From the NCBI RefSeq assembly GCF_000737595.1, contig NZ_CP006271.1:744001-808000 (forward strand): a stretch of 64,000 nt of DNA, in the 5' to 3' direction. This DNA comes from Synechococcus sp. KORDI-52. GTDB lineage: Bacteria; Cyanobacteriota; Cyanobacteriia; PCC-6307; Cyanobiaceae. A model generated the notes under the pieces. It worked only from the letters and a program-made list of their open reading frames with translations. It ran no database searches and was not told where the DNA came from. Shown one piece after another: positions 36,158 through 45,848 of this stretch. A program made the translations under genes and the position numbers. The first letter of the stretch is position 1; each line of letters opens with the position of its first letter.

Positions 36158-36486
36158 TGAGCGATTTCCTTGCCACGCTTCCATCCCTCCAGGCCTACCT
36201 CCTGGTGGCCGCCATGCTCTTCTGCATCGGCGTCTGGGGCCTGATCAACAGCCGCAATGCGGTGCGCGTGCTGATGAGCATTGAGTTGATGCTCAATGCC
36301 GTGAACATCAACCTGATGGCCTTTTCCTCCTTTGTGGATGGTGATCTGATTCGCGGTCAGGTGTTCGCGGTGTTCGTGATCACGGTGGCCGCTGCTGAGG
36401 CCGCCGTTGGTCTGGCGATCCTGCTGTCGCTTTACCGCAATCGCGTTACCGTCGACATGGAGCAGTTCAACCTGCTGCGCTGGTAA
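36157..36486 (+). CDS. ndhE: NAD(P)H-quinone oxidoreductase subunit 4L
   Basis: This is the ND4L-type subunit, 109 residues with three helices. Intramembrane glutamates are present in [15 protein letters not shown] and in [12 protein letters not shown], the residues thought to carry protons. It is the last gene of ndhA-I-G-E; its start overlaps the ndhG stop by one base, and NAD kinase follows 18 bp later. Confidence 0.96.
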   Translation: MSDFLATLPSLQAYLLVAAMLFCIGVWGLINSRNAVRVLMSIELMLNAVNINLMAFSSFVDGDLIRGQVFAVFVITVAAAEAAVGLAILLSLYRNRVTVDMEQFNLLRW

Positions 36487-36504
36487 CCCCCGCACACCTG
36501 GGTC

Positions 36505-37455
36505 ATGCGTCTCGATCGGGTCTGGGTGATCTATCGGGCCGACAGCCAGCCTGCCCAGCGTGAAGCCCGCCAATGTGCCAAGGAGCTGAAAGCCCTTGGA
36601 TCCCATGTCGTGACCGCAATGTCCGGCCCTCGTGTGAACCCTTTCCCCGGCTTGCTGGCTGTTGAAGAGTCGTTGCCCGACCTGGCCCTTGTGCTGGGTG
36701 GTGACGGCACAGTGCTGGGCGCTGCCCGCCACCTGGCGGTGTACGACATTCCAATCCTGAGCATCAATGTGGGGGGGCACCTTGGCTTTCTCACCCATGA
36801 CCGCCGGGTGTTGCGCGGCGATCAGATCTGGCAACGCCTTCAGGACGATCAGTTCGCGATCGAACGGCGCATGATGCTTCAGGCGATGGTGGATCGCCGC
36901 TCTGCTGAGGACCGTGCGGCCTCCCCCGGTCCGTTGCAACAGCCGGATCTTGAAGACGATGAGGAGCACCATTGGGCCCTCAACGACATCTACCTGCGGG
37001 CCTATCGCGATGAGATTTCGCCCACATGCACCCTGGAGCTGGAGATCGATGGGGAAGTGGTCGATCAGGTGCGTGGTGATGGTCTGATCCTCTCCACGCC
37101 TACGGGATCAACTGGTTACGCCCTTGCGGCAGGGGGACCGATCCTGCATCCCGGCATCGATGCCATCATCGTCGCACCGATCTGTCCGATGAGCCTGTCC
37201 AGTCGAACGCTGGTGGTGCCGCCCAGGGCCAGGTTGGCGATCTGGCCCCTGGGGGCTGGTGATCACCGCATCAAGCTGTGGAAGGACGGTGTGGGCTGCA
37301 CGGTTCTGGAACCCGGGGAGTGCTGTGTCGTTCAGCAGGCCCGTCACCATGCCCTAATGGTGCTGCTCAATCAAAGTCCTTCGTATTACAGAACCCTGTC
37401 CCACAAGCTTCATTGGGCGGGAAGCCTGAATGCGGCGCAGCCGTCCCAGAATTGA
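36505..37455 (+). CDS. nadK: NAD kinase
   Basis: This enzyme phosphorylates NAD to NADP. The 316-residue product has the catalytic [35 protein letters not shown], and the nucleotide-binding [26 protein letters not shown] run, all standard. It lies 18 bp after ndhE, so NADP(H) supply is placed beside the NDH-1 genes. Cyanobacteria often have two NAD kinases; which one this is cannot be told here. Confidence 0.95.
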   Translation: MRLDRVWVIYRADSQPAQREARQCAKELKALGSHVVTAMSGPRVNPFPGLLAVEESLPDLALVLGGDGTVLGAARHLAVYDIPILSINVGGHLGFLTHDRRVLRGDQIWQRLQDDQFAIERRMMLQAMVDRRSAEDRAASPGPLQQPDLEDDEEHHWALNDIYLRAYRDEISPTCTLELEIDGEVVDQVRGDGLILSTPTGSTGYALAAGGPILHPGIDAIIVAPICPMSLSSRTLVVPPRARLAIWPLGAGDHRIKLWKDGVGCTVLEPGECCVVQQARHHALMVLLNQSPSYYRTLSHKLHWAGSLNAAQPSQN

Positions 37456-37458
37456 GCC

Positions 37459-37965
37459 ATGGCCCTGGAAATTGAACGGCGCTTTCTGGTGCGGTCTGAT
37501 GCCTGGCGCAGCTGTGCCGGCCCGGCACAGGCGCTGCGCCAGGGCTACCTGGCCGCCAGTGCCGAGGGAGTGACGGTTCGGATGAGATTGCGCGGCACCG
37601 ATCAGGCCTGGCTCACCCTGAAGGCGGCGGCGGATGCCGCTGGCCTGGTGCGCCATGAGTTCGAATATCCGATTCCGGTGGCGGATGCCGAAGCTCTCTG
37701 GGAGCTGGCACCGCACCGGCTGGAGAAGGTCCGCTATGTCCTCGATCACCCTGGCGGAGACTGGGTTGTGGATTGTTTTCATGGGGGGAATGCCCCTCTG
37801 CTCCTGGCAGAGGTGGAGCTGGCATCGGCCCAGGTGGATCTGTTGATTCCAGCCTGGTGTGGCGAGGAGATCACCGGACAGTCCCGCTGGAGCAATGCGG
37901 TGCTGGCGCAGCACCCTGTTCAGTCCTGGCCGGAGCAGGAGCGCCGCCGTTGGGATCTGGTTTGA
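37459..37965 (+). CDS. CYTH-domain protein (triphosphate tunnel metalloenzyme)
   Basis: This is a 168-residue CYTH domain. The N-terminal signature is EIERRFLV, where the family usually has ExExK; here the lysine is arginine. Charged strands typical of the tunnel follow: VRMRLRG, AWLTLK, EFEYPI and LLAEVELAS. Relatives hydrolyse triphosphate or thiamine triphosphate, or act as adenylate cyclases. It starts 3 bp after the NAD kinase stop. Confidence 0.87.
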   Translation: MALEIERRFLVRSDAWRSCAGPAQALRQGYLAASAEGVTVRMRLRGTDQAWLTLKAAADAAGLVRHEFEYPIPVADAEALWELAPHRLEKVRYVLDHPGGDWVVDCFHGGNAPLLLAEVELASAQVDLLIPAWCGEEITGQSRWSNAVLAQHPVQSWPEQERRRWDLV

Positions 37966-38019
37966 AACCGGACTGGATTTGTCTTCAGGTTTCCTTTAGC
38001 TTTAAGGAGTTCTGATCTG

Positions 38020-38218
38020 GTGGCTGTTTCCAGTGGTGGGTCTGTACGACACAACTGGAATGCTCCGCTTTGCGGGCTCAAGCGTTGAAGCGTGCCTTGA
38101 ATACGCCACGCTGTTTCAGATTCCCGTCGGCCCCACATCCCTGCAAAGTCTGCCGGAGCCGCTCAGCTCCACCATCAGGGTGAGGGGGGATCGTTTTCTG
38201 GAAGGACGCAACAGTTGA
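38020..38218 (+). CDS. Small hypothetical protein, possible frameshift near its start
   Basis: Two overlapping frames appear to belong together. GTG 38020 has an AAGGAG 10 nt upstream (38004-38009) and begins MAVSSGG before running out of frame. The frame that starts at GTG 38033 has no ribosome site at a usable distance, but encodes 61 protein-like residues (GLYDTTGMLRFAGSSVEA...). Dropping one G from the GGTGGG at 38035-38040 would join them as a single product of about 65 residues. The function is unknown. The 3' end overlaps the convergent PedR-like gene by 44 bp. Confidence 0.45.
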
Positions 38219-38453
38219 AACCGTCCCGACAGATCTTGCCGTTGTCCATGGCCCAGTTCAGCAACGCAACCCTGTTCTTGGAACCGGTTTTGGTGAACAC
38301 GTTGCTTACATGGTTGTCGACGGTGCGTTTGCTGATGGTGAGACGATCAGCGATCTCCTGATTGGTCAGTCCCTCGGCCACAAGCTCGATGATCTCGATC
38401 TCCCTTGCAGAGAGGGAGATCTCCAGAGGATCCGTGCCGTCGAGGGAGGACAT
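38175..38453 (-). CDS. pedR: PedR-like small LuxR-type regulator
   Basis: This is a 92-residue protein consisting almost only of a LuxR/GerE helix-turn-helix (about 13-70: LSAREIEIIELVAEGLTNQE, then ISKRTVDNHVSNVF). It has no receiver domain. The C-terminus has CRDGFNCC (Cys75, 81, 82). This matches PedR (Synechocystis Ssl0564), a regulator whose activity follows photosynthetic electron transport through cysteine redox state. The spacing and cysteine positions support the call; the gene name rests on similarity recalled, not on a search. It is divergent from metF. Confidence 0.78.
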   Translation of the reverse strand: MSSLDGTDPLEISLSAREIEIIELVAEGLTNQEIADRLTISKRTVDNHVSNVFTKTGSKNRVALLNWAMDNGKICRDGFNCCVLPENDPPSP

Positions 38454-38520
38454 AATTGACCACCGTTGGATTCATGCTAGTCCGGACGACCGGTCTGATC
38501 CTGCATAGTGGGCCGGTGAA

Positions 38521-39426
38521 ATGGAACGAGATTTGAGGACGGCGCTGCAGCGCGCGATTGAGGCCGGGGATCAGGTGCTCACCGCCGAGGTGATGCCTCC
38601 CCGTGGAGCCGATCCCTCGCACATGCTGGCCATGGCTGCATCGCTGCAAGGCCGTGTTCATGCGGTGAATGTGACCGATGCCAGCCGGGCTGTGATGCGG
38701 ATGAGCAGCCTGGCCTCCTGCAAGTTGCTGCTGGAGGCCGGGCTGGAACCGGTGTTGCAGATGGCCTGCCGCGATCGCAATCGCATCGCCCTCCAGGCGG
38801 ATCTGCTCGGTGCCCATGCGTTGGGGATCCGCAACCTGTTGTGTCTCACAGGCGATCCGGTGCGGGCGGGAGACCAGGCGAATGCTCGGCCGGTGAATGA
38901 GTTCGAGTCGGTGAAGCTTTTGCAGCAGGTGGACGCCCTCAATCGGGGCGTGGATCCCGTGCAGGGCACCCTGCCCGATGGGGCGACCACGCTGTTCGCA
39001 GGTTGTGCCGCTGACCCGCAATCCAGGAGCTGGAGCGGTCTCCAGCGCCGGTTGCAGCGCAAGCAGGGGGCGGGAGCCCGCTTCGTTCAAACCCAGATGG
39101 TGATGGACCCTGAAGCGCTCGAGCGCTTCCAGCGCGAGCTGGCCGGCCCCCTGGACCTGCCCGTGCTCGCTGGCGTGTTTCTGCTGAAGTCAGCCAAGAA
39201 TGCCCGGTTCATTAACCGGGTTGTGCCGGGAGCCTGCATTCCCGATGCGTTGATTCATCGGCTGGAGTGCGCCGAGAATCCAGCCATGGAGGGTGTGGCC
39301 ATCGCTGCTGAACAGGTGAAGCGCTATCTCGGCATCGTTCGGGGCGTGCACCTGATGGCGATCAAGTCGGAGGAGCGCATTCCAATGATCCTGGATCGCG
39401 CCGGCGTCAGCTCGCTGCCTGGGTGA
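38521..39426 (+). CDS. metF: Methylenetetrahydrofolate reductase
   Basis: This is a 301-residue flavoprotein of the MetF family, making 5-methyl-THF for methionine synthesis. It shows LTAEVMPPRGADPSH at the start (family EFFPP-like motif), HAVNVTDASRA, ALGIRNLLCLTGDPV, and FVQTQMVMDPEALERF. The C-terminus is the standard barrel end. Its last 20 bp overlap the convergent nucleotidyltransferase. Confidence 0.9.
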   Translation: MERDLRTALQRAIEAGDQVLTAEVMPPRGADPSHMLAMAASLQGRVHAVNVTDASRAVMRMSSLASCKLLLEAGLEPVLQMACRDRNRIALQADLLGAHALGIRNLLCLTGDPVRAGDQANARPVNEFESVKLLQQVDALNRGVDPVQGTLPDGATTLFAGCAADPQSRSWSGLQRRLQRKQGAGARFVQTQMVMDPEALERFQRELAGPLDLPVLAGVFLLKSAKNARFINRVVPGACIPDALIHRLECAENPAMEGVAIAAEQVKRYLGIVRGVHLMAIKSEERIPMILDRAGVSSLPG

Positions 39427-40585
39427 GGTCGGTGCCCAGCAGCTCCGCCATGGCTTTCTGCTGTGGGGAAGGCTCCACCAGGTCTTGACGACGGGCATCG
39501 GTGATCAGCCAGTCGAGCGAGGCCTCCTGCAGATCGAAGTGATCACCGTCCTTGCCCACGCAATAGCGGCCGAACACCAGCTTCTCGAGCAGTTGCACGC
39601 CGGGGCCGATGCGTGAGTAGTCGAAGATGATCGAATTGTCGATCGTGGCGCCTTCACAGATGTGGCAGCTGGGGCCGATCATGGTGGGTCCAACGATCGT
39701 TGCGCCGTCTTCAATCTTGGTCATGCCGCCCACGTACACGGGGCCGCTGACGTTGATCTTGTCCCAGTTGGCGGCCACATTCAGACCGGTGTAGACACCT
39801 GGGAGAACCTCCTTTCCGGGAATGCCAACTTGCCGAACATCGCCCATCAACACGCTGCGGATGGCTTGCCAGTAGTCGGGAACCTTGCCGATATCCACCC
39901 ATTCGAAATCCATTGGAATGGCATAGAAGGGTGCCCCGAGCTCGGCCAGTTTCGGGAACAGATCCGAGCCGATATCGAAGGACTGACCCGAAGGGATGTG
40001 CTCAAAGATCTCCGGCTCGAAGATGTAGATGCCGGTGTTGATCGTGTCGCTGAGGGCTTCGTCGACGCTGGGCTTTTCCTGAAAGCTTGAAATTCTGTTT
40101 TGGTCATCGGTGACCACAACGCCGTAGCTGCTCACCTGATCCTTGGGGACCCGTTTGGTGACGAGGCTCGCGATGGCGCCTTTCTCACGGTGCAGACGAA
40201 CCGCTTCGCTGAGATCAAGATCGATCAGTGCATCACCGCAGAGCACCACGAAGGTGTCGTCGAAGAAGTGCTGGAAATCTTGGATCTTCTTGAGTCCGCC
40301 GGCAGACCCGAGGGCACTGCCAATCAGTTCACCTTCCTCAATGCGGCCTTCGAAGCTGTACGCAATCTCAACCCCGAAACGCTGGCCATCCCGAAAGTAA
40401 TTTTCGATCTCTTCGGCCAGGTGGGAGACGTTCACCATCACCTCGGTGAAGCCGTGCTCCTTGAGCAGTTCCAGCAGAAATTCCATCACCGGCTTCTGCA
40501 GGATCGGAATCATTGGCTTGGGGATCACATGGGTGATCGGTTGGACCCGCGTCCCCTTGCCAGCCGCCAGAATCATCGCCTTCAT
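39407..40585 (-). CDS. Sugar-phosphate nucleotidyltransferase (mannose-1-P guanylyltransferase type)
   Basis: This is a 392-residue protein with an N-terminal nucleotidyltransferase domain (MILAAGKGTRVQPITHVIPKP, then VVLCGDALIDLDL and FEWVDIGKVPDYW) and a C-terminal left-handed beta-helix (INVSGPVYVGG...GPTMIGPSCHICEGATIDNSI). It makes an NDP-sugar for glycans or envelope polysaccharide. Similar cyanobacterial proteins are annotated as mannose-1-phosphate guanylyltransferase, but glucose-1-phosphate thymidylyl- or uridylyltransferase cannot be excluded. Confidence 0.87.
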   Translation of the reverse strand: MKAMILAAGKGTRVQPITHVIPKPMIPILQKPVMEFLLELLKEHGFTEVMVNVSHLAEEIENYFRDGQRFGVEIAYSFEGRIEEGELIGSALGSAGGLKKIQDFQHFFDDTFVVLCGDALIDLDLSEAVRLHREKGAIASLVTKRVPKDQVSSYGVVVTDDQNRISSFQEKPSVDEALSDTINTGIYIFEPEIFEHIPSGQSFDIGSDLFPKLAELGAPFYAIPMDFEWVDIGKVPDYWQAIRSVLMGDVRQVGIPGKEVLPGVYTGLNVAANWDKINVSGPVYVGGMTKIEDGATIVGPTMIGPSCHICEGATIDNSIIFDYSRIGPGVQLLEKLVFGRYCVGKDGDHFDLQEASLDWLITDARRQDLVEPSPQQKAMAELLGTDLTQAAS

Positions 40586-40631
40586 TGGCGTTCGGTCGGG
40601 TCAATAGAAGGTAGTGACCATAGACCCGGTC

Positions 40632-41534
40632 TTAGGCCGCCATGGCCGTCCGGGTCGGCGATGGATCTGGCCCCTGCAGGCTGCTGATCGGAAGTTGTGT
40701 TGCGGTGCCACTAGCAGGGATGAATTTCAGCCGCAGCGGGCCATGAAGCCAGCCCTCCTGCTCCAGTTCAACCCGGCCCTGGGAGGAGAGAAACAGCAGG
40801 GCCCAGAACACGCCGACGCGGTCGCGGTCCAGGTCTGTGGCCGCGGCGATCTTCCACTGGTCAACGAGCTGATCGAAGCCCACCCAGTCCAGGGCGGTCT
40901 CCCAGCTGTTCAAAAACACCCCCAGTGCTGCGGTTGTTTCCGGGAGCTTTTCGCGGTGGGCCAGCCCGGCCACCTGGGCGATGGCTTCACGGTTGCTGTA
41001 GCGCTTCTGCCGTTTGCGGCGGCGCGCTTCAAGTTCATCTGATTCCAGCTGCTCAGCAATCGATTCCAGCTGTTCGATCAACTCCCCGAGAGTGACGGGG
41101 CGTCGTAACGGTGGTGGCGCCACGGGACGCCGCTGCAGATGGCGTTCCGGCCGTCGCGGCAGATCAAAGGCAGGATCCAGCCAACCTTGCTCATCGAAGT
41201 CGGCGTCGAAGTGATCTTCGACCTCTGGCGCAGGGGGCAGCATGCTGGTTTCGAGCATCTCGGCCTTCAGTCCCACGAGCACGGAGGCGGCGAGGAAGGC
41301 TTCGCTGCTCTCGGCCAGGTCCCGCTCGTAACTGCCGCCCCGACCGGCCAGGGCGGCCGCCACCTGCCCGGGAACTTCAATGCGTTGCCGCAGTTGATCC
41401 AGAAAGCCGTCGATGACGGCAATCACATCAACATCCCAGGGATCGAGATCCCCCCGTTCCGCTGCGTCCTGAAGCAGCCGAATCGCAAGGCGGGCTCCAG
41501 CATCAGCGCCGTCATTGGGGGCCACCTGGAGCAA
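40632..41534 (-). CDS. scpA: Segregation and condensation protein A (kleisin)
   Basis: ScpA bridges SMC heads in chromosome condensation. The 300-residue product has the N-terminal kleisin region ARLAIRLLQDAAERGDLDPWDVDVIAVIDGFL and SEAFLAASVLVGLKAEMLE, a charged variable middle, and a winged-helix C-terminus (DRVGVFWALLFLSSQGRVELEQ). The start is TTG 41534. No scpB or smc gene is in the window. Confidence 0.9.
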   Translation of the reverse strand: MLQVAPNDGADAGARLAIRLLQDAAERGDLDPWDVDVIAVIDGFLDQLRQRIEVPGQVAAALAGRGGSYERDLAESSEAFLAASVLVGLKAEMLETSMLPPAPEVEDHFDADFDEQGWLDPAFDLPRRPERHLQRRPVAPPPLRRPVTLGELIEQLESIAEQLESDELEARRRKRQKRYSNREAIAQVAGLAHREKLPETTAALGVFLNSWETALDWVGFDQLVDQWKIAAATDLDRDRVGVFWALLFLSSQGRVELEQEGWLHGPLRLKFIPASGTATQLPISSLQGPDPSPTRTAMAA

Positions 41535-41619
41535 GTCAATTCACCCTCTCCGGGCAAGGTATCGGGCGCAAACGGGTGCTGCCAGGGGGCGTTTAGCGAT
41601 TGTTCAGCGCCGTCAGCTC

Positions 41620-42009
41620 TCATTCGGCTGAGCTGCCATCGGCCTCATCGCTATCGCTTTCGGTGGAACGGCTGGTCACCGTGGTGGCAGGCAGGAGACC
41701 CAGCTGGGTTTCAACAGTGGAGCGGTAACGGCTGAGGTCGGTCTCCAGCTCCTGGATGCGCACCTGCTGGGCTTCGTATTCGTTCGCCTTGCTGAACTGT
41801 TCAACGTTGTTGAGCATGCCGGTCCAGGCCGCGAAGAACCAGGCCGACACGGCTCCCAACCCTGATGCCAGCAGCAGCAGACCCGCCAACGGCAGGGTGT
41901 ACTCGATCCCCGGAAGCACGTGAACCGTCGTGGGGCTGGTGTTCTCCAGGGTGAAGAACACGGTGATCAGTCCGAAGCTGAAAATCAGGCCGAAGTTGAT
42001 CTGACGCAT
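41620..42009 (-). CDS. LapA-domain (DUF1049) membrane protein
   Basis: This is a 129-residue protein with two N-terminal membrane segments (about 5-20 and 38-62), matching the LapA/DUF1049 pattern NTSPTTVHVL between them. A coiled-coil-like region follows (NVEQFSKANEYEAQQVRIQELETDL), then a Ser/Glu-rich tail. The role is unknown; relatives help assemble the envelope in other bacteria. It is flanked by scpA and ndhD on the same strand. Confidence 0.83.
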   Translation of the reverse strand: MRQINFGLIFSFGLITVFFTLENTSPTTVHVLPGIEYTLPLAGLLLLASGLGAVSAWFFAAWTGMLNNVEQFSKANEYEAQQVRIQELETDLSRYRSTVETQLGLLPATTVTSRSTESDSDEADGSSAE

Positions 42010-42076
42010 GGCAGGGGAGCGCTCTTTCGGACCCTACGGACGGTTGGGTGGGAATGAATCGGAATCGATACGTGAT

Positions 42077-43714
42077 TTATGACGCGCCCACGGCAGGGGC
42101 TCGAATCGCCGCTGGAACCGGCGCCTGACTTCGAATCAGGGGGGCCGTTGGTGAGATCACCTGTTCCATCGCACCCAGGTTTCGGCTCACCAGGGCTTCG
42201 ATCGAGCTGCGGTAGCTGTCGGTCATCAGCTTGGGGTACAGCCCGATTCCGATGATCGGCACCAGCAGGCAGCCGATGATGTAGACCTCGCGAGGCTCCG
42301 CATCCACCAGGTTGGTGTGGGACACCAGCTCCTCTTTCTCCTTGCCGAAGAAGATCTCCCGCAGCATCGAGAGCAGGTAGATCGGTGTGAGGATCACCCC
42401 CACAGCGGCCAGCCCGCAGATCACCACGCGGAAGGGCAGGGTGTAAGCCTCATCGGTGGCAAATCCGGCGAACACCATCAGTTCGCTCACGAATCCGCTC
42501 ATGCCGGGCAGGGCCAGGGAGGCGAGGGCACACACCGTCCAGAGCGCGAACATGATTCGCATCTTCTGGCCAATGCCTCCCATCTCATCCAGCTGAAGCG
42601 TGTGGGTGCGGTCGTAGGTGGCACCCACGAGGAAGAACAGGCTGGCGCCGATTAAGCCGTGGCTGATCATCTGCAGCATGGCTCCACTGGTGCCCAGGGC
42701 ACTGAAGCTGCCCACGCCGATCAGCACGAAGCCCATGTGGCTGATCGAGCTGTAGGCGATCTTTCGCTTGAGGTTGCGCTGGGCGAAGGATGTGAGCGCG
42801 GCGTAGATGATGTTCACCACCCCCAGCACGATCAGCAATGGTGCGAACTGGGAGTGGGCCGCTGGCAGCAGTTCACAGTTGAAGCGCAGCAAGGCATACC
42901 CGCCCATCTTCAGCAGGATGCCGGCCAACAACATATGCACCGGTGCTGTGGCTTCGCCATGGGCATCCGGTAGCCAGGTGTGCAAGGGCACGATGGGCAG
43001 CTTCACGCCGAAGGCGATCAGTAGCCCGGCATAGCAGAGCAGTTGAAAGCCCGTTCCGAAGTCTTTGGCCGCAAGAGCGGTGTACTCAAAACTGGGGGTG
43101 CCGCCGCCGAAGAAGCCCATGGCCAGGGCGGCCAACAGGATGAACAACGAGCTGCCGGCGGTGTAGAGGATGAATTTGGTGGCGGCGTACTGACGTTTCT
43201 TGCCGCCCCAGATGGCCAACAGCAGATACACCGGGATCAGTTCCAGCTCCCAGGCCAGGAAGAACAGCAACATGTCCTGCACGGCAAAGACAGCGATCTG
43301 GCCGCCATCCATGGCCAGCAGCAGGAAATAAAACAATCGAGGTTTGAAGCTCACCGGCCATGCCGCCAGGCAGGCCAGGCTGGTGATGAAGCTGGTGAGC
43401 AGAATCAGCGGCATGGAGAGTCCATCGGCTCCCACCGCCCAGGTGAGGCCAAGATCCGGCAGCCAGCTCACCCGTTCGGACAGCTGCAGGCCGCTCAGGC
43501 TGGGGTCATAGCCGGTGAGGTAGGCCGCAACGGTGATCAGGAAGGTGATCAGCGTCACGATCAGGGCGTACCAGCGCACCTGCTTGCCGTCGCCTTGGTC
43601 GGGAACCAGCGGAACCAGAAGGGCTCCAACGATCGGCACCAGGATCGACAGGCTCAGCCATGGAACGGTGGCCTGCACCGGATCGCTGAGACCGGCGACT
43701 GCGAATTCGAACAC
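42077..43714 (-). CDS. ndhD: NAD(P)H-quinone oxidoreductase chain 4 (NdhD)
   Basis: This is an ND4-type antiporter-like subunit of NDH-1, 545 residues with about 14 helices. It shows [21 protein letters not shown], the [27 protein letters not shown] core (positions about 232-258) and [12 protein letters not shown]. It follows ndhF on the same strand with a 90-bp gap holding an inverted repeat, so both likely form one unit. The start is GTG 43714. I read it as the respiratory/cyclic NdhD1 type rather than the CO2-uptake D3/D4 types, but that needs a tree. Confidence 0.93.
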   Translation of the reverse strand: MFEFAVAGLSDPVQATVPWLSLSILVPIVGALLVPLVPDQGDGKQVRWYALIVTLITFLITVAAYLTGYDPSLSGLQLSERVSWLPDLGLTWAVGADGLSMPLILLTSFITSLACLAAWPVSFKPRLFYFLLLAMDGGQIAVFAVQDMLLFFLAWELELIPVYLLLAIWGGKKRQYAATKFILYTAGSSLFILLAALAMGFFGGGTPSFEYTALAAKDFGTGFQLLCYAGLLIAFGVKLPIVPLHTWLPDAHGEATAPVHMLLAGILLKMGGYALLRFNCELLPAAHSQFAPLLIVLGVVNIIYAALTSFAQRNLKRKIAYSSISHMGFVLIGVGSFSALGTSGAMLQMISHGLIGASLFFLVGATYDRTHTLQLDEMGGIGQKMRIMFALWTVCALASLALPGMSGFVSELMVFAGFATDEAYTLPFRVVICGLAAVGVILTPIYLLSMLREIFFGKEKEELVSHTNLVDAEPREVYIIGCLLVPIIGIGLYPKLMTDSYRSSIEALVSRNLGAMEQVISPTAPLIRSQAPVPAAIRAPAVGAS

Positions 43715-43760
43715 GCTGTGATCCGATCCTCACTGGCTGGATCGTAGAAATCATGGGCGC

Positions 43761-43790
43761 TGTGTCATCACCTCGATAGGCGATGACACA
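43761..43790. repeat. Long inverted repeat in the ndhF-ndhD gap
   Basis: The arms TGTGTCATC (43761-43769) and GATGACACA (43782-43790) pair perfectly. Inside them CCT and AGG also pair, around a CGAT loop with one A-C mismatch, giving a near-perfect 13-bp stem. Next to it is a 12-bp palindrome, CACACATGTGTG (43787-43798). No T-run follows on the minus strand. It could be an attenuator, an mRNA processing or stabilising hairpin, or a protein site between ndhF and ndhD. Confidence 0.6.
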
Positions 43791-43804
43791 CATGTGTGAT
43801 GGGC

Positions 43805-45814
43805 TCAAGCGATTGGACCGCCGATCACTCCGAAGAGAACCACCAGACCAATCACTCCAGCGAACACAATCAGCGCATAGAACTGGGCCCGTCCGGTCTC
43901 GAGATATTTGAGACCTTCGCCGCTGCCGAGGGTGAGCAGTCCGGTGAGGTTGACCACGCCGTCCACCACTTTGGCGTCCACCTCGAGAACCTCCCGCGCC
44001 AGTTTGCGGCTGCCCCGCACAAACAGCTTTTCGTTCACCACATCGAGATACCACTTATTGGCGAGGAAGGCATTCACCGCCGGGAAGCGTCCTGCCACCA
44101 GCTGCCCCAGATCGATCCGACGCAGGGCATAGGCCAGAACAGCCAGGGTGATGCCGGCAACGGAGATGGCCACGGAGGCGCCAGCCAGAGGCAGAAACTC
44201 GCCCCAGCTGAACTGTTCCGCCATTTCAAGGGCTTCCTCAGGATTCAACAGCTCTGCGAAGCGGCTGTTCCAGGGGGTGCCCAGCAGGCCAATCAGCACG
44301 GAAGGCACCGCCAGCACCGCCAGAGGGGCCGCCATGGGCCAGGCCGACTCATGCACGCTGCCCCCATGGGCATGGTGCTCGGAAGGATCCTTGCCGGCTG
44401 CGGTCAGCAGCTGGGCTTGTATGGCGGTGTCGTTGCCGCGGAACTCCCCTTCAAAGGTGAGGAAATAGAGGCGGAACATGTAGAAAGCGGTCATCCCTGC
44501 CGTCAGGAAGCCCACCACCCAGAGCAGGGGATAGCTGTTGAAGGCCTGGCCAAGAATTTCATCCTTGCTCCAGAAGCCGGCCAGGGGCGGAATGCCGCTG
44601 ATGGCGATGCAGCCGATGAAGAAGGTGATCGAGGTGACGGGCATCTTCTTGCGCAGGCCGCCCATCAGGCGCATGTCCTGGGCGAGGACGGGCTCGTGGC
44701 CCACCACCTCCTCCATGGCATGGATGACGGAGCCTGATCCCAGGAACAACATCGCCTTGAAGAAGGCGTGGGTCACAAGGTGGAAGATGCCGGCGACCGG
44801 GGCACCGCAACCCATGGCCAGCATCATGTAGCCGAGCTGGGAAACGGTGCTGTAGGCCAGACCCTTCTTGAGGTCCATCTGGGTGAGGGCAATGGAGGCT
44901 CCCAGGAAGCAGGTGATCGTGCCAACGACGGCGATCACGGTTTGAACGACGGGGAACTGGGCGTAGAGGGGATCAAGGCGAGCCACCAGAAACACCCCTG
45001 CGGCAACCATCGTGGCGGCGTGAATTAAGGCTGAAATCGGCGTCGGGCCCTCCATGGCATCGGGCAGCCAGACGTGGAGGGGGAACTGGGCCGACTTGGC
45101 CATCGGACCCATGAACACCAGCAGGCAGAGCAGCAGCGCAGCCCATGGCGCCACCGTTCCAGTGCTCAGGCCGTTCTGCAGACCATCGGCGATTCCCTGG
45201 AAATCGAAGCTCCCGGTGGCCCAGAACAGGCCAAGGATGCCCAGCAGCAGGCCGAAGTCACCCACCCGGTTCACCACAAAGGCCTTCTGAGCAGCGTGGG
45301 CGGCACCGTCGCGGTCGTACCAGAAGCCCACCAGCAGATAGGAGCACATCCCCACCAGCTCCCAGAAGACGTAGATCTCGAGGAGATTGGGGCTGATGAT
45401 CAACCCCAGCATCGAGCTGCTGAACAGCGCCAGGTAGGTGAAAAAGCGCACATAACCCTTGTCGTGAGCCATGTAGCCGTGGGAATACACCAGCACCAGC
45501 AGCGCGATGGTGGTGACCAGCGCCAGCATCACGGCCCCTAGGGGGTCCACCACGTAGCCCATCGGCAGGACGAAGCTGCCGGCACTGGCCCAGACGAAAA
45601 GATGCTCGACCGGTGGGGCGCCATTCAGCTGGTTGAACAGGATGCTGTAGCTGAGGGCCGCAGCTGCACCAACACAGGAGATCAACAGCAGCGCAACGGG
45701 TTTGCGCAATCGGTTGATCGTGCGGTTGAAGCTGATCAATCCCAACCCGGTCAGCACAGCGCCGAACAGGGGTAGAACGGGAATGAGCCAGGCGAGTTCC
45801 TCGGCCGAGGGCAT
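43805..45814 (-). CDS. ndhF: NAD(P)H-quinone oxidoreductase chain 5 (NdhF)
   Basis: This is an ND5-type antiporter-like subunit, 669 residues with about 16 helices and a C-terminal lateral helix. It has [29 protein letters not shown] (residues in the central helices), [28 protein letters not shown], and [13 protein letters not shown]. The start is ATG 45814; a TTG at 45820 is in frame but less likely. It leads the ndhF-ndhD pair and lies next to the NnrU-like and rbcR genes. Confidence 0.96.
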   Translation of the reverse strand: [669 protein letters not shown]

Positions 45815-45848
45815 CCGCAAACAGCAGGTTGAAGCGAGTGTAGGCAGC

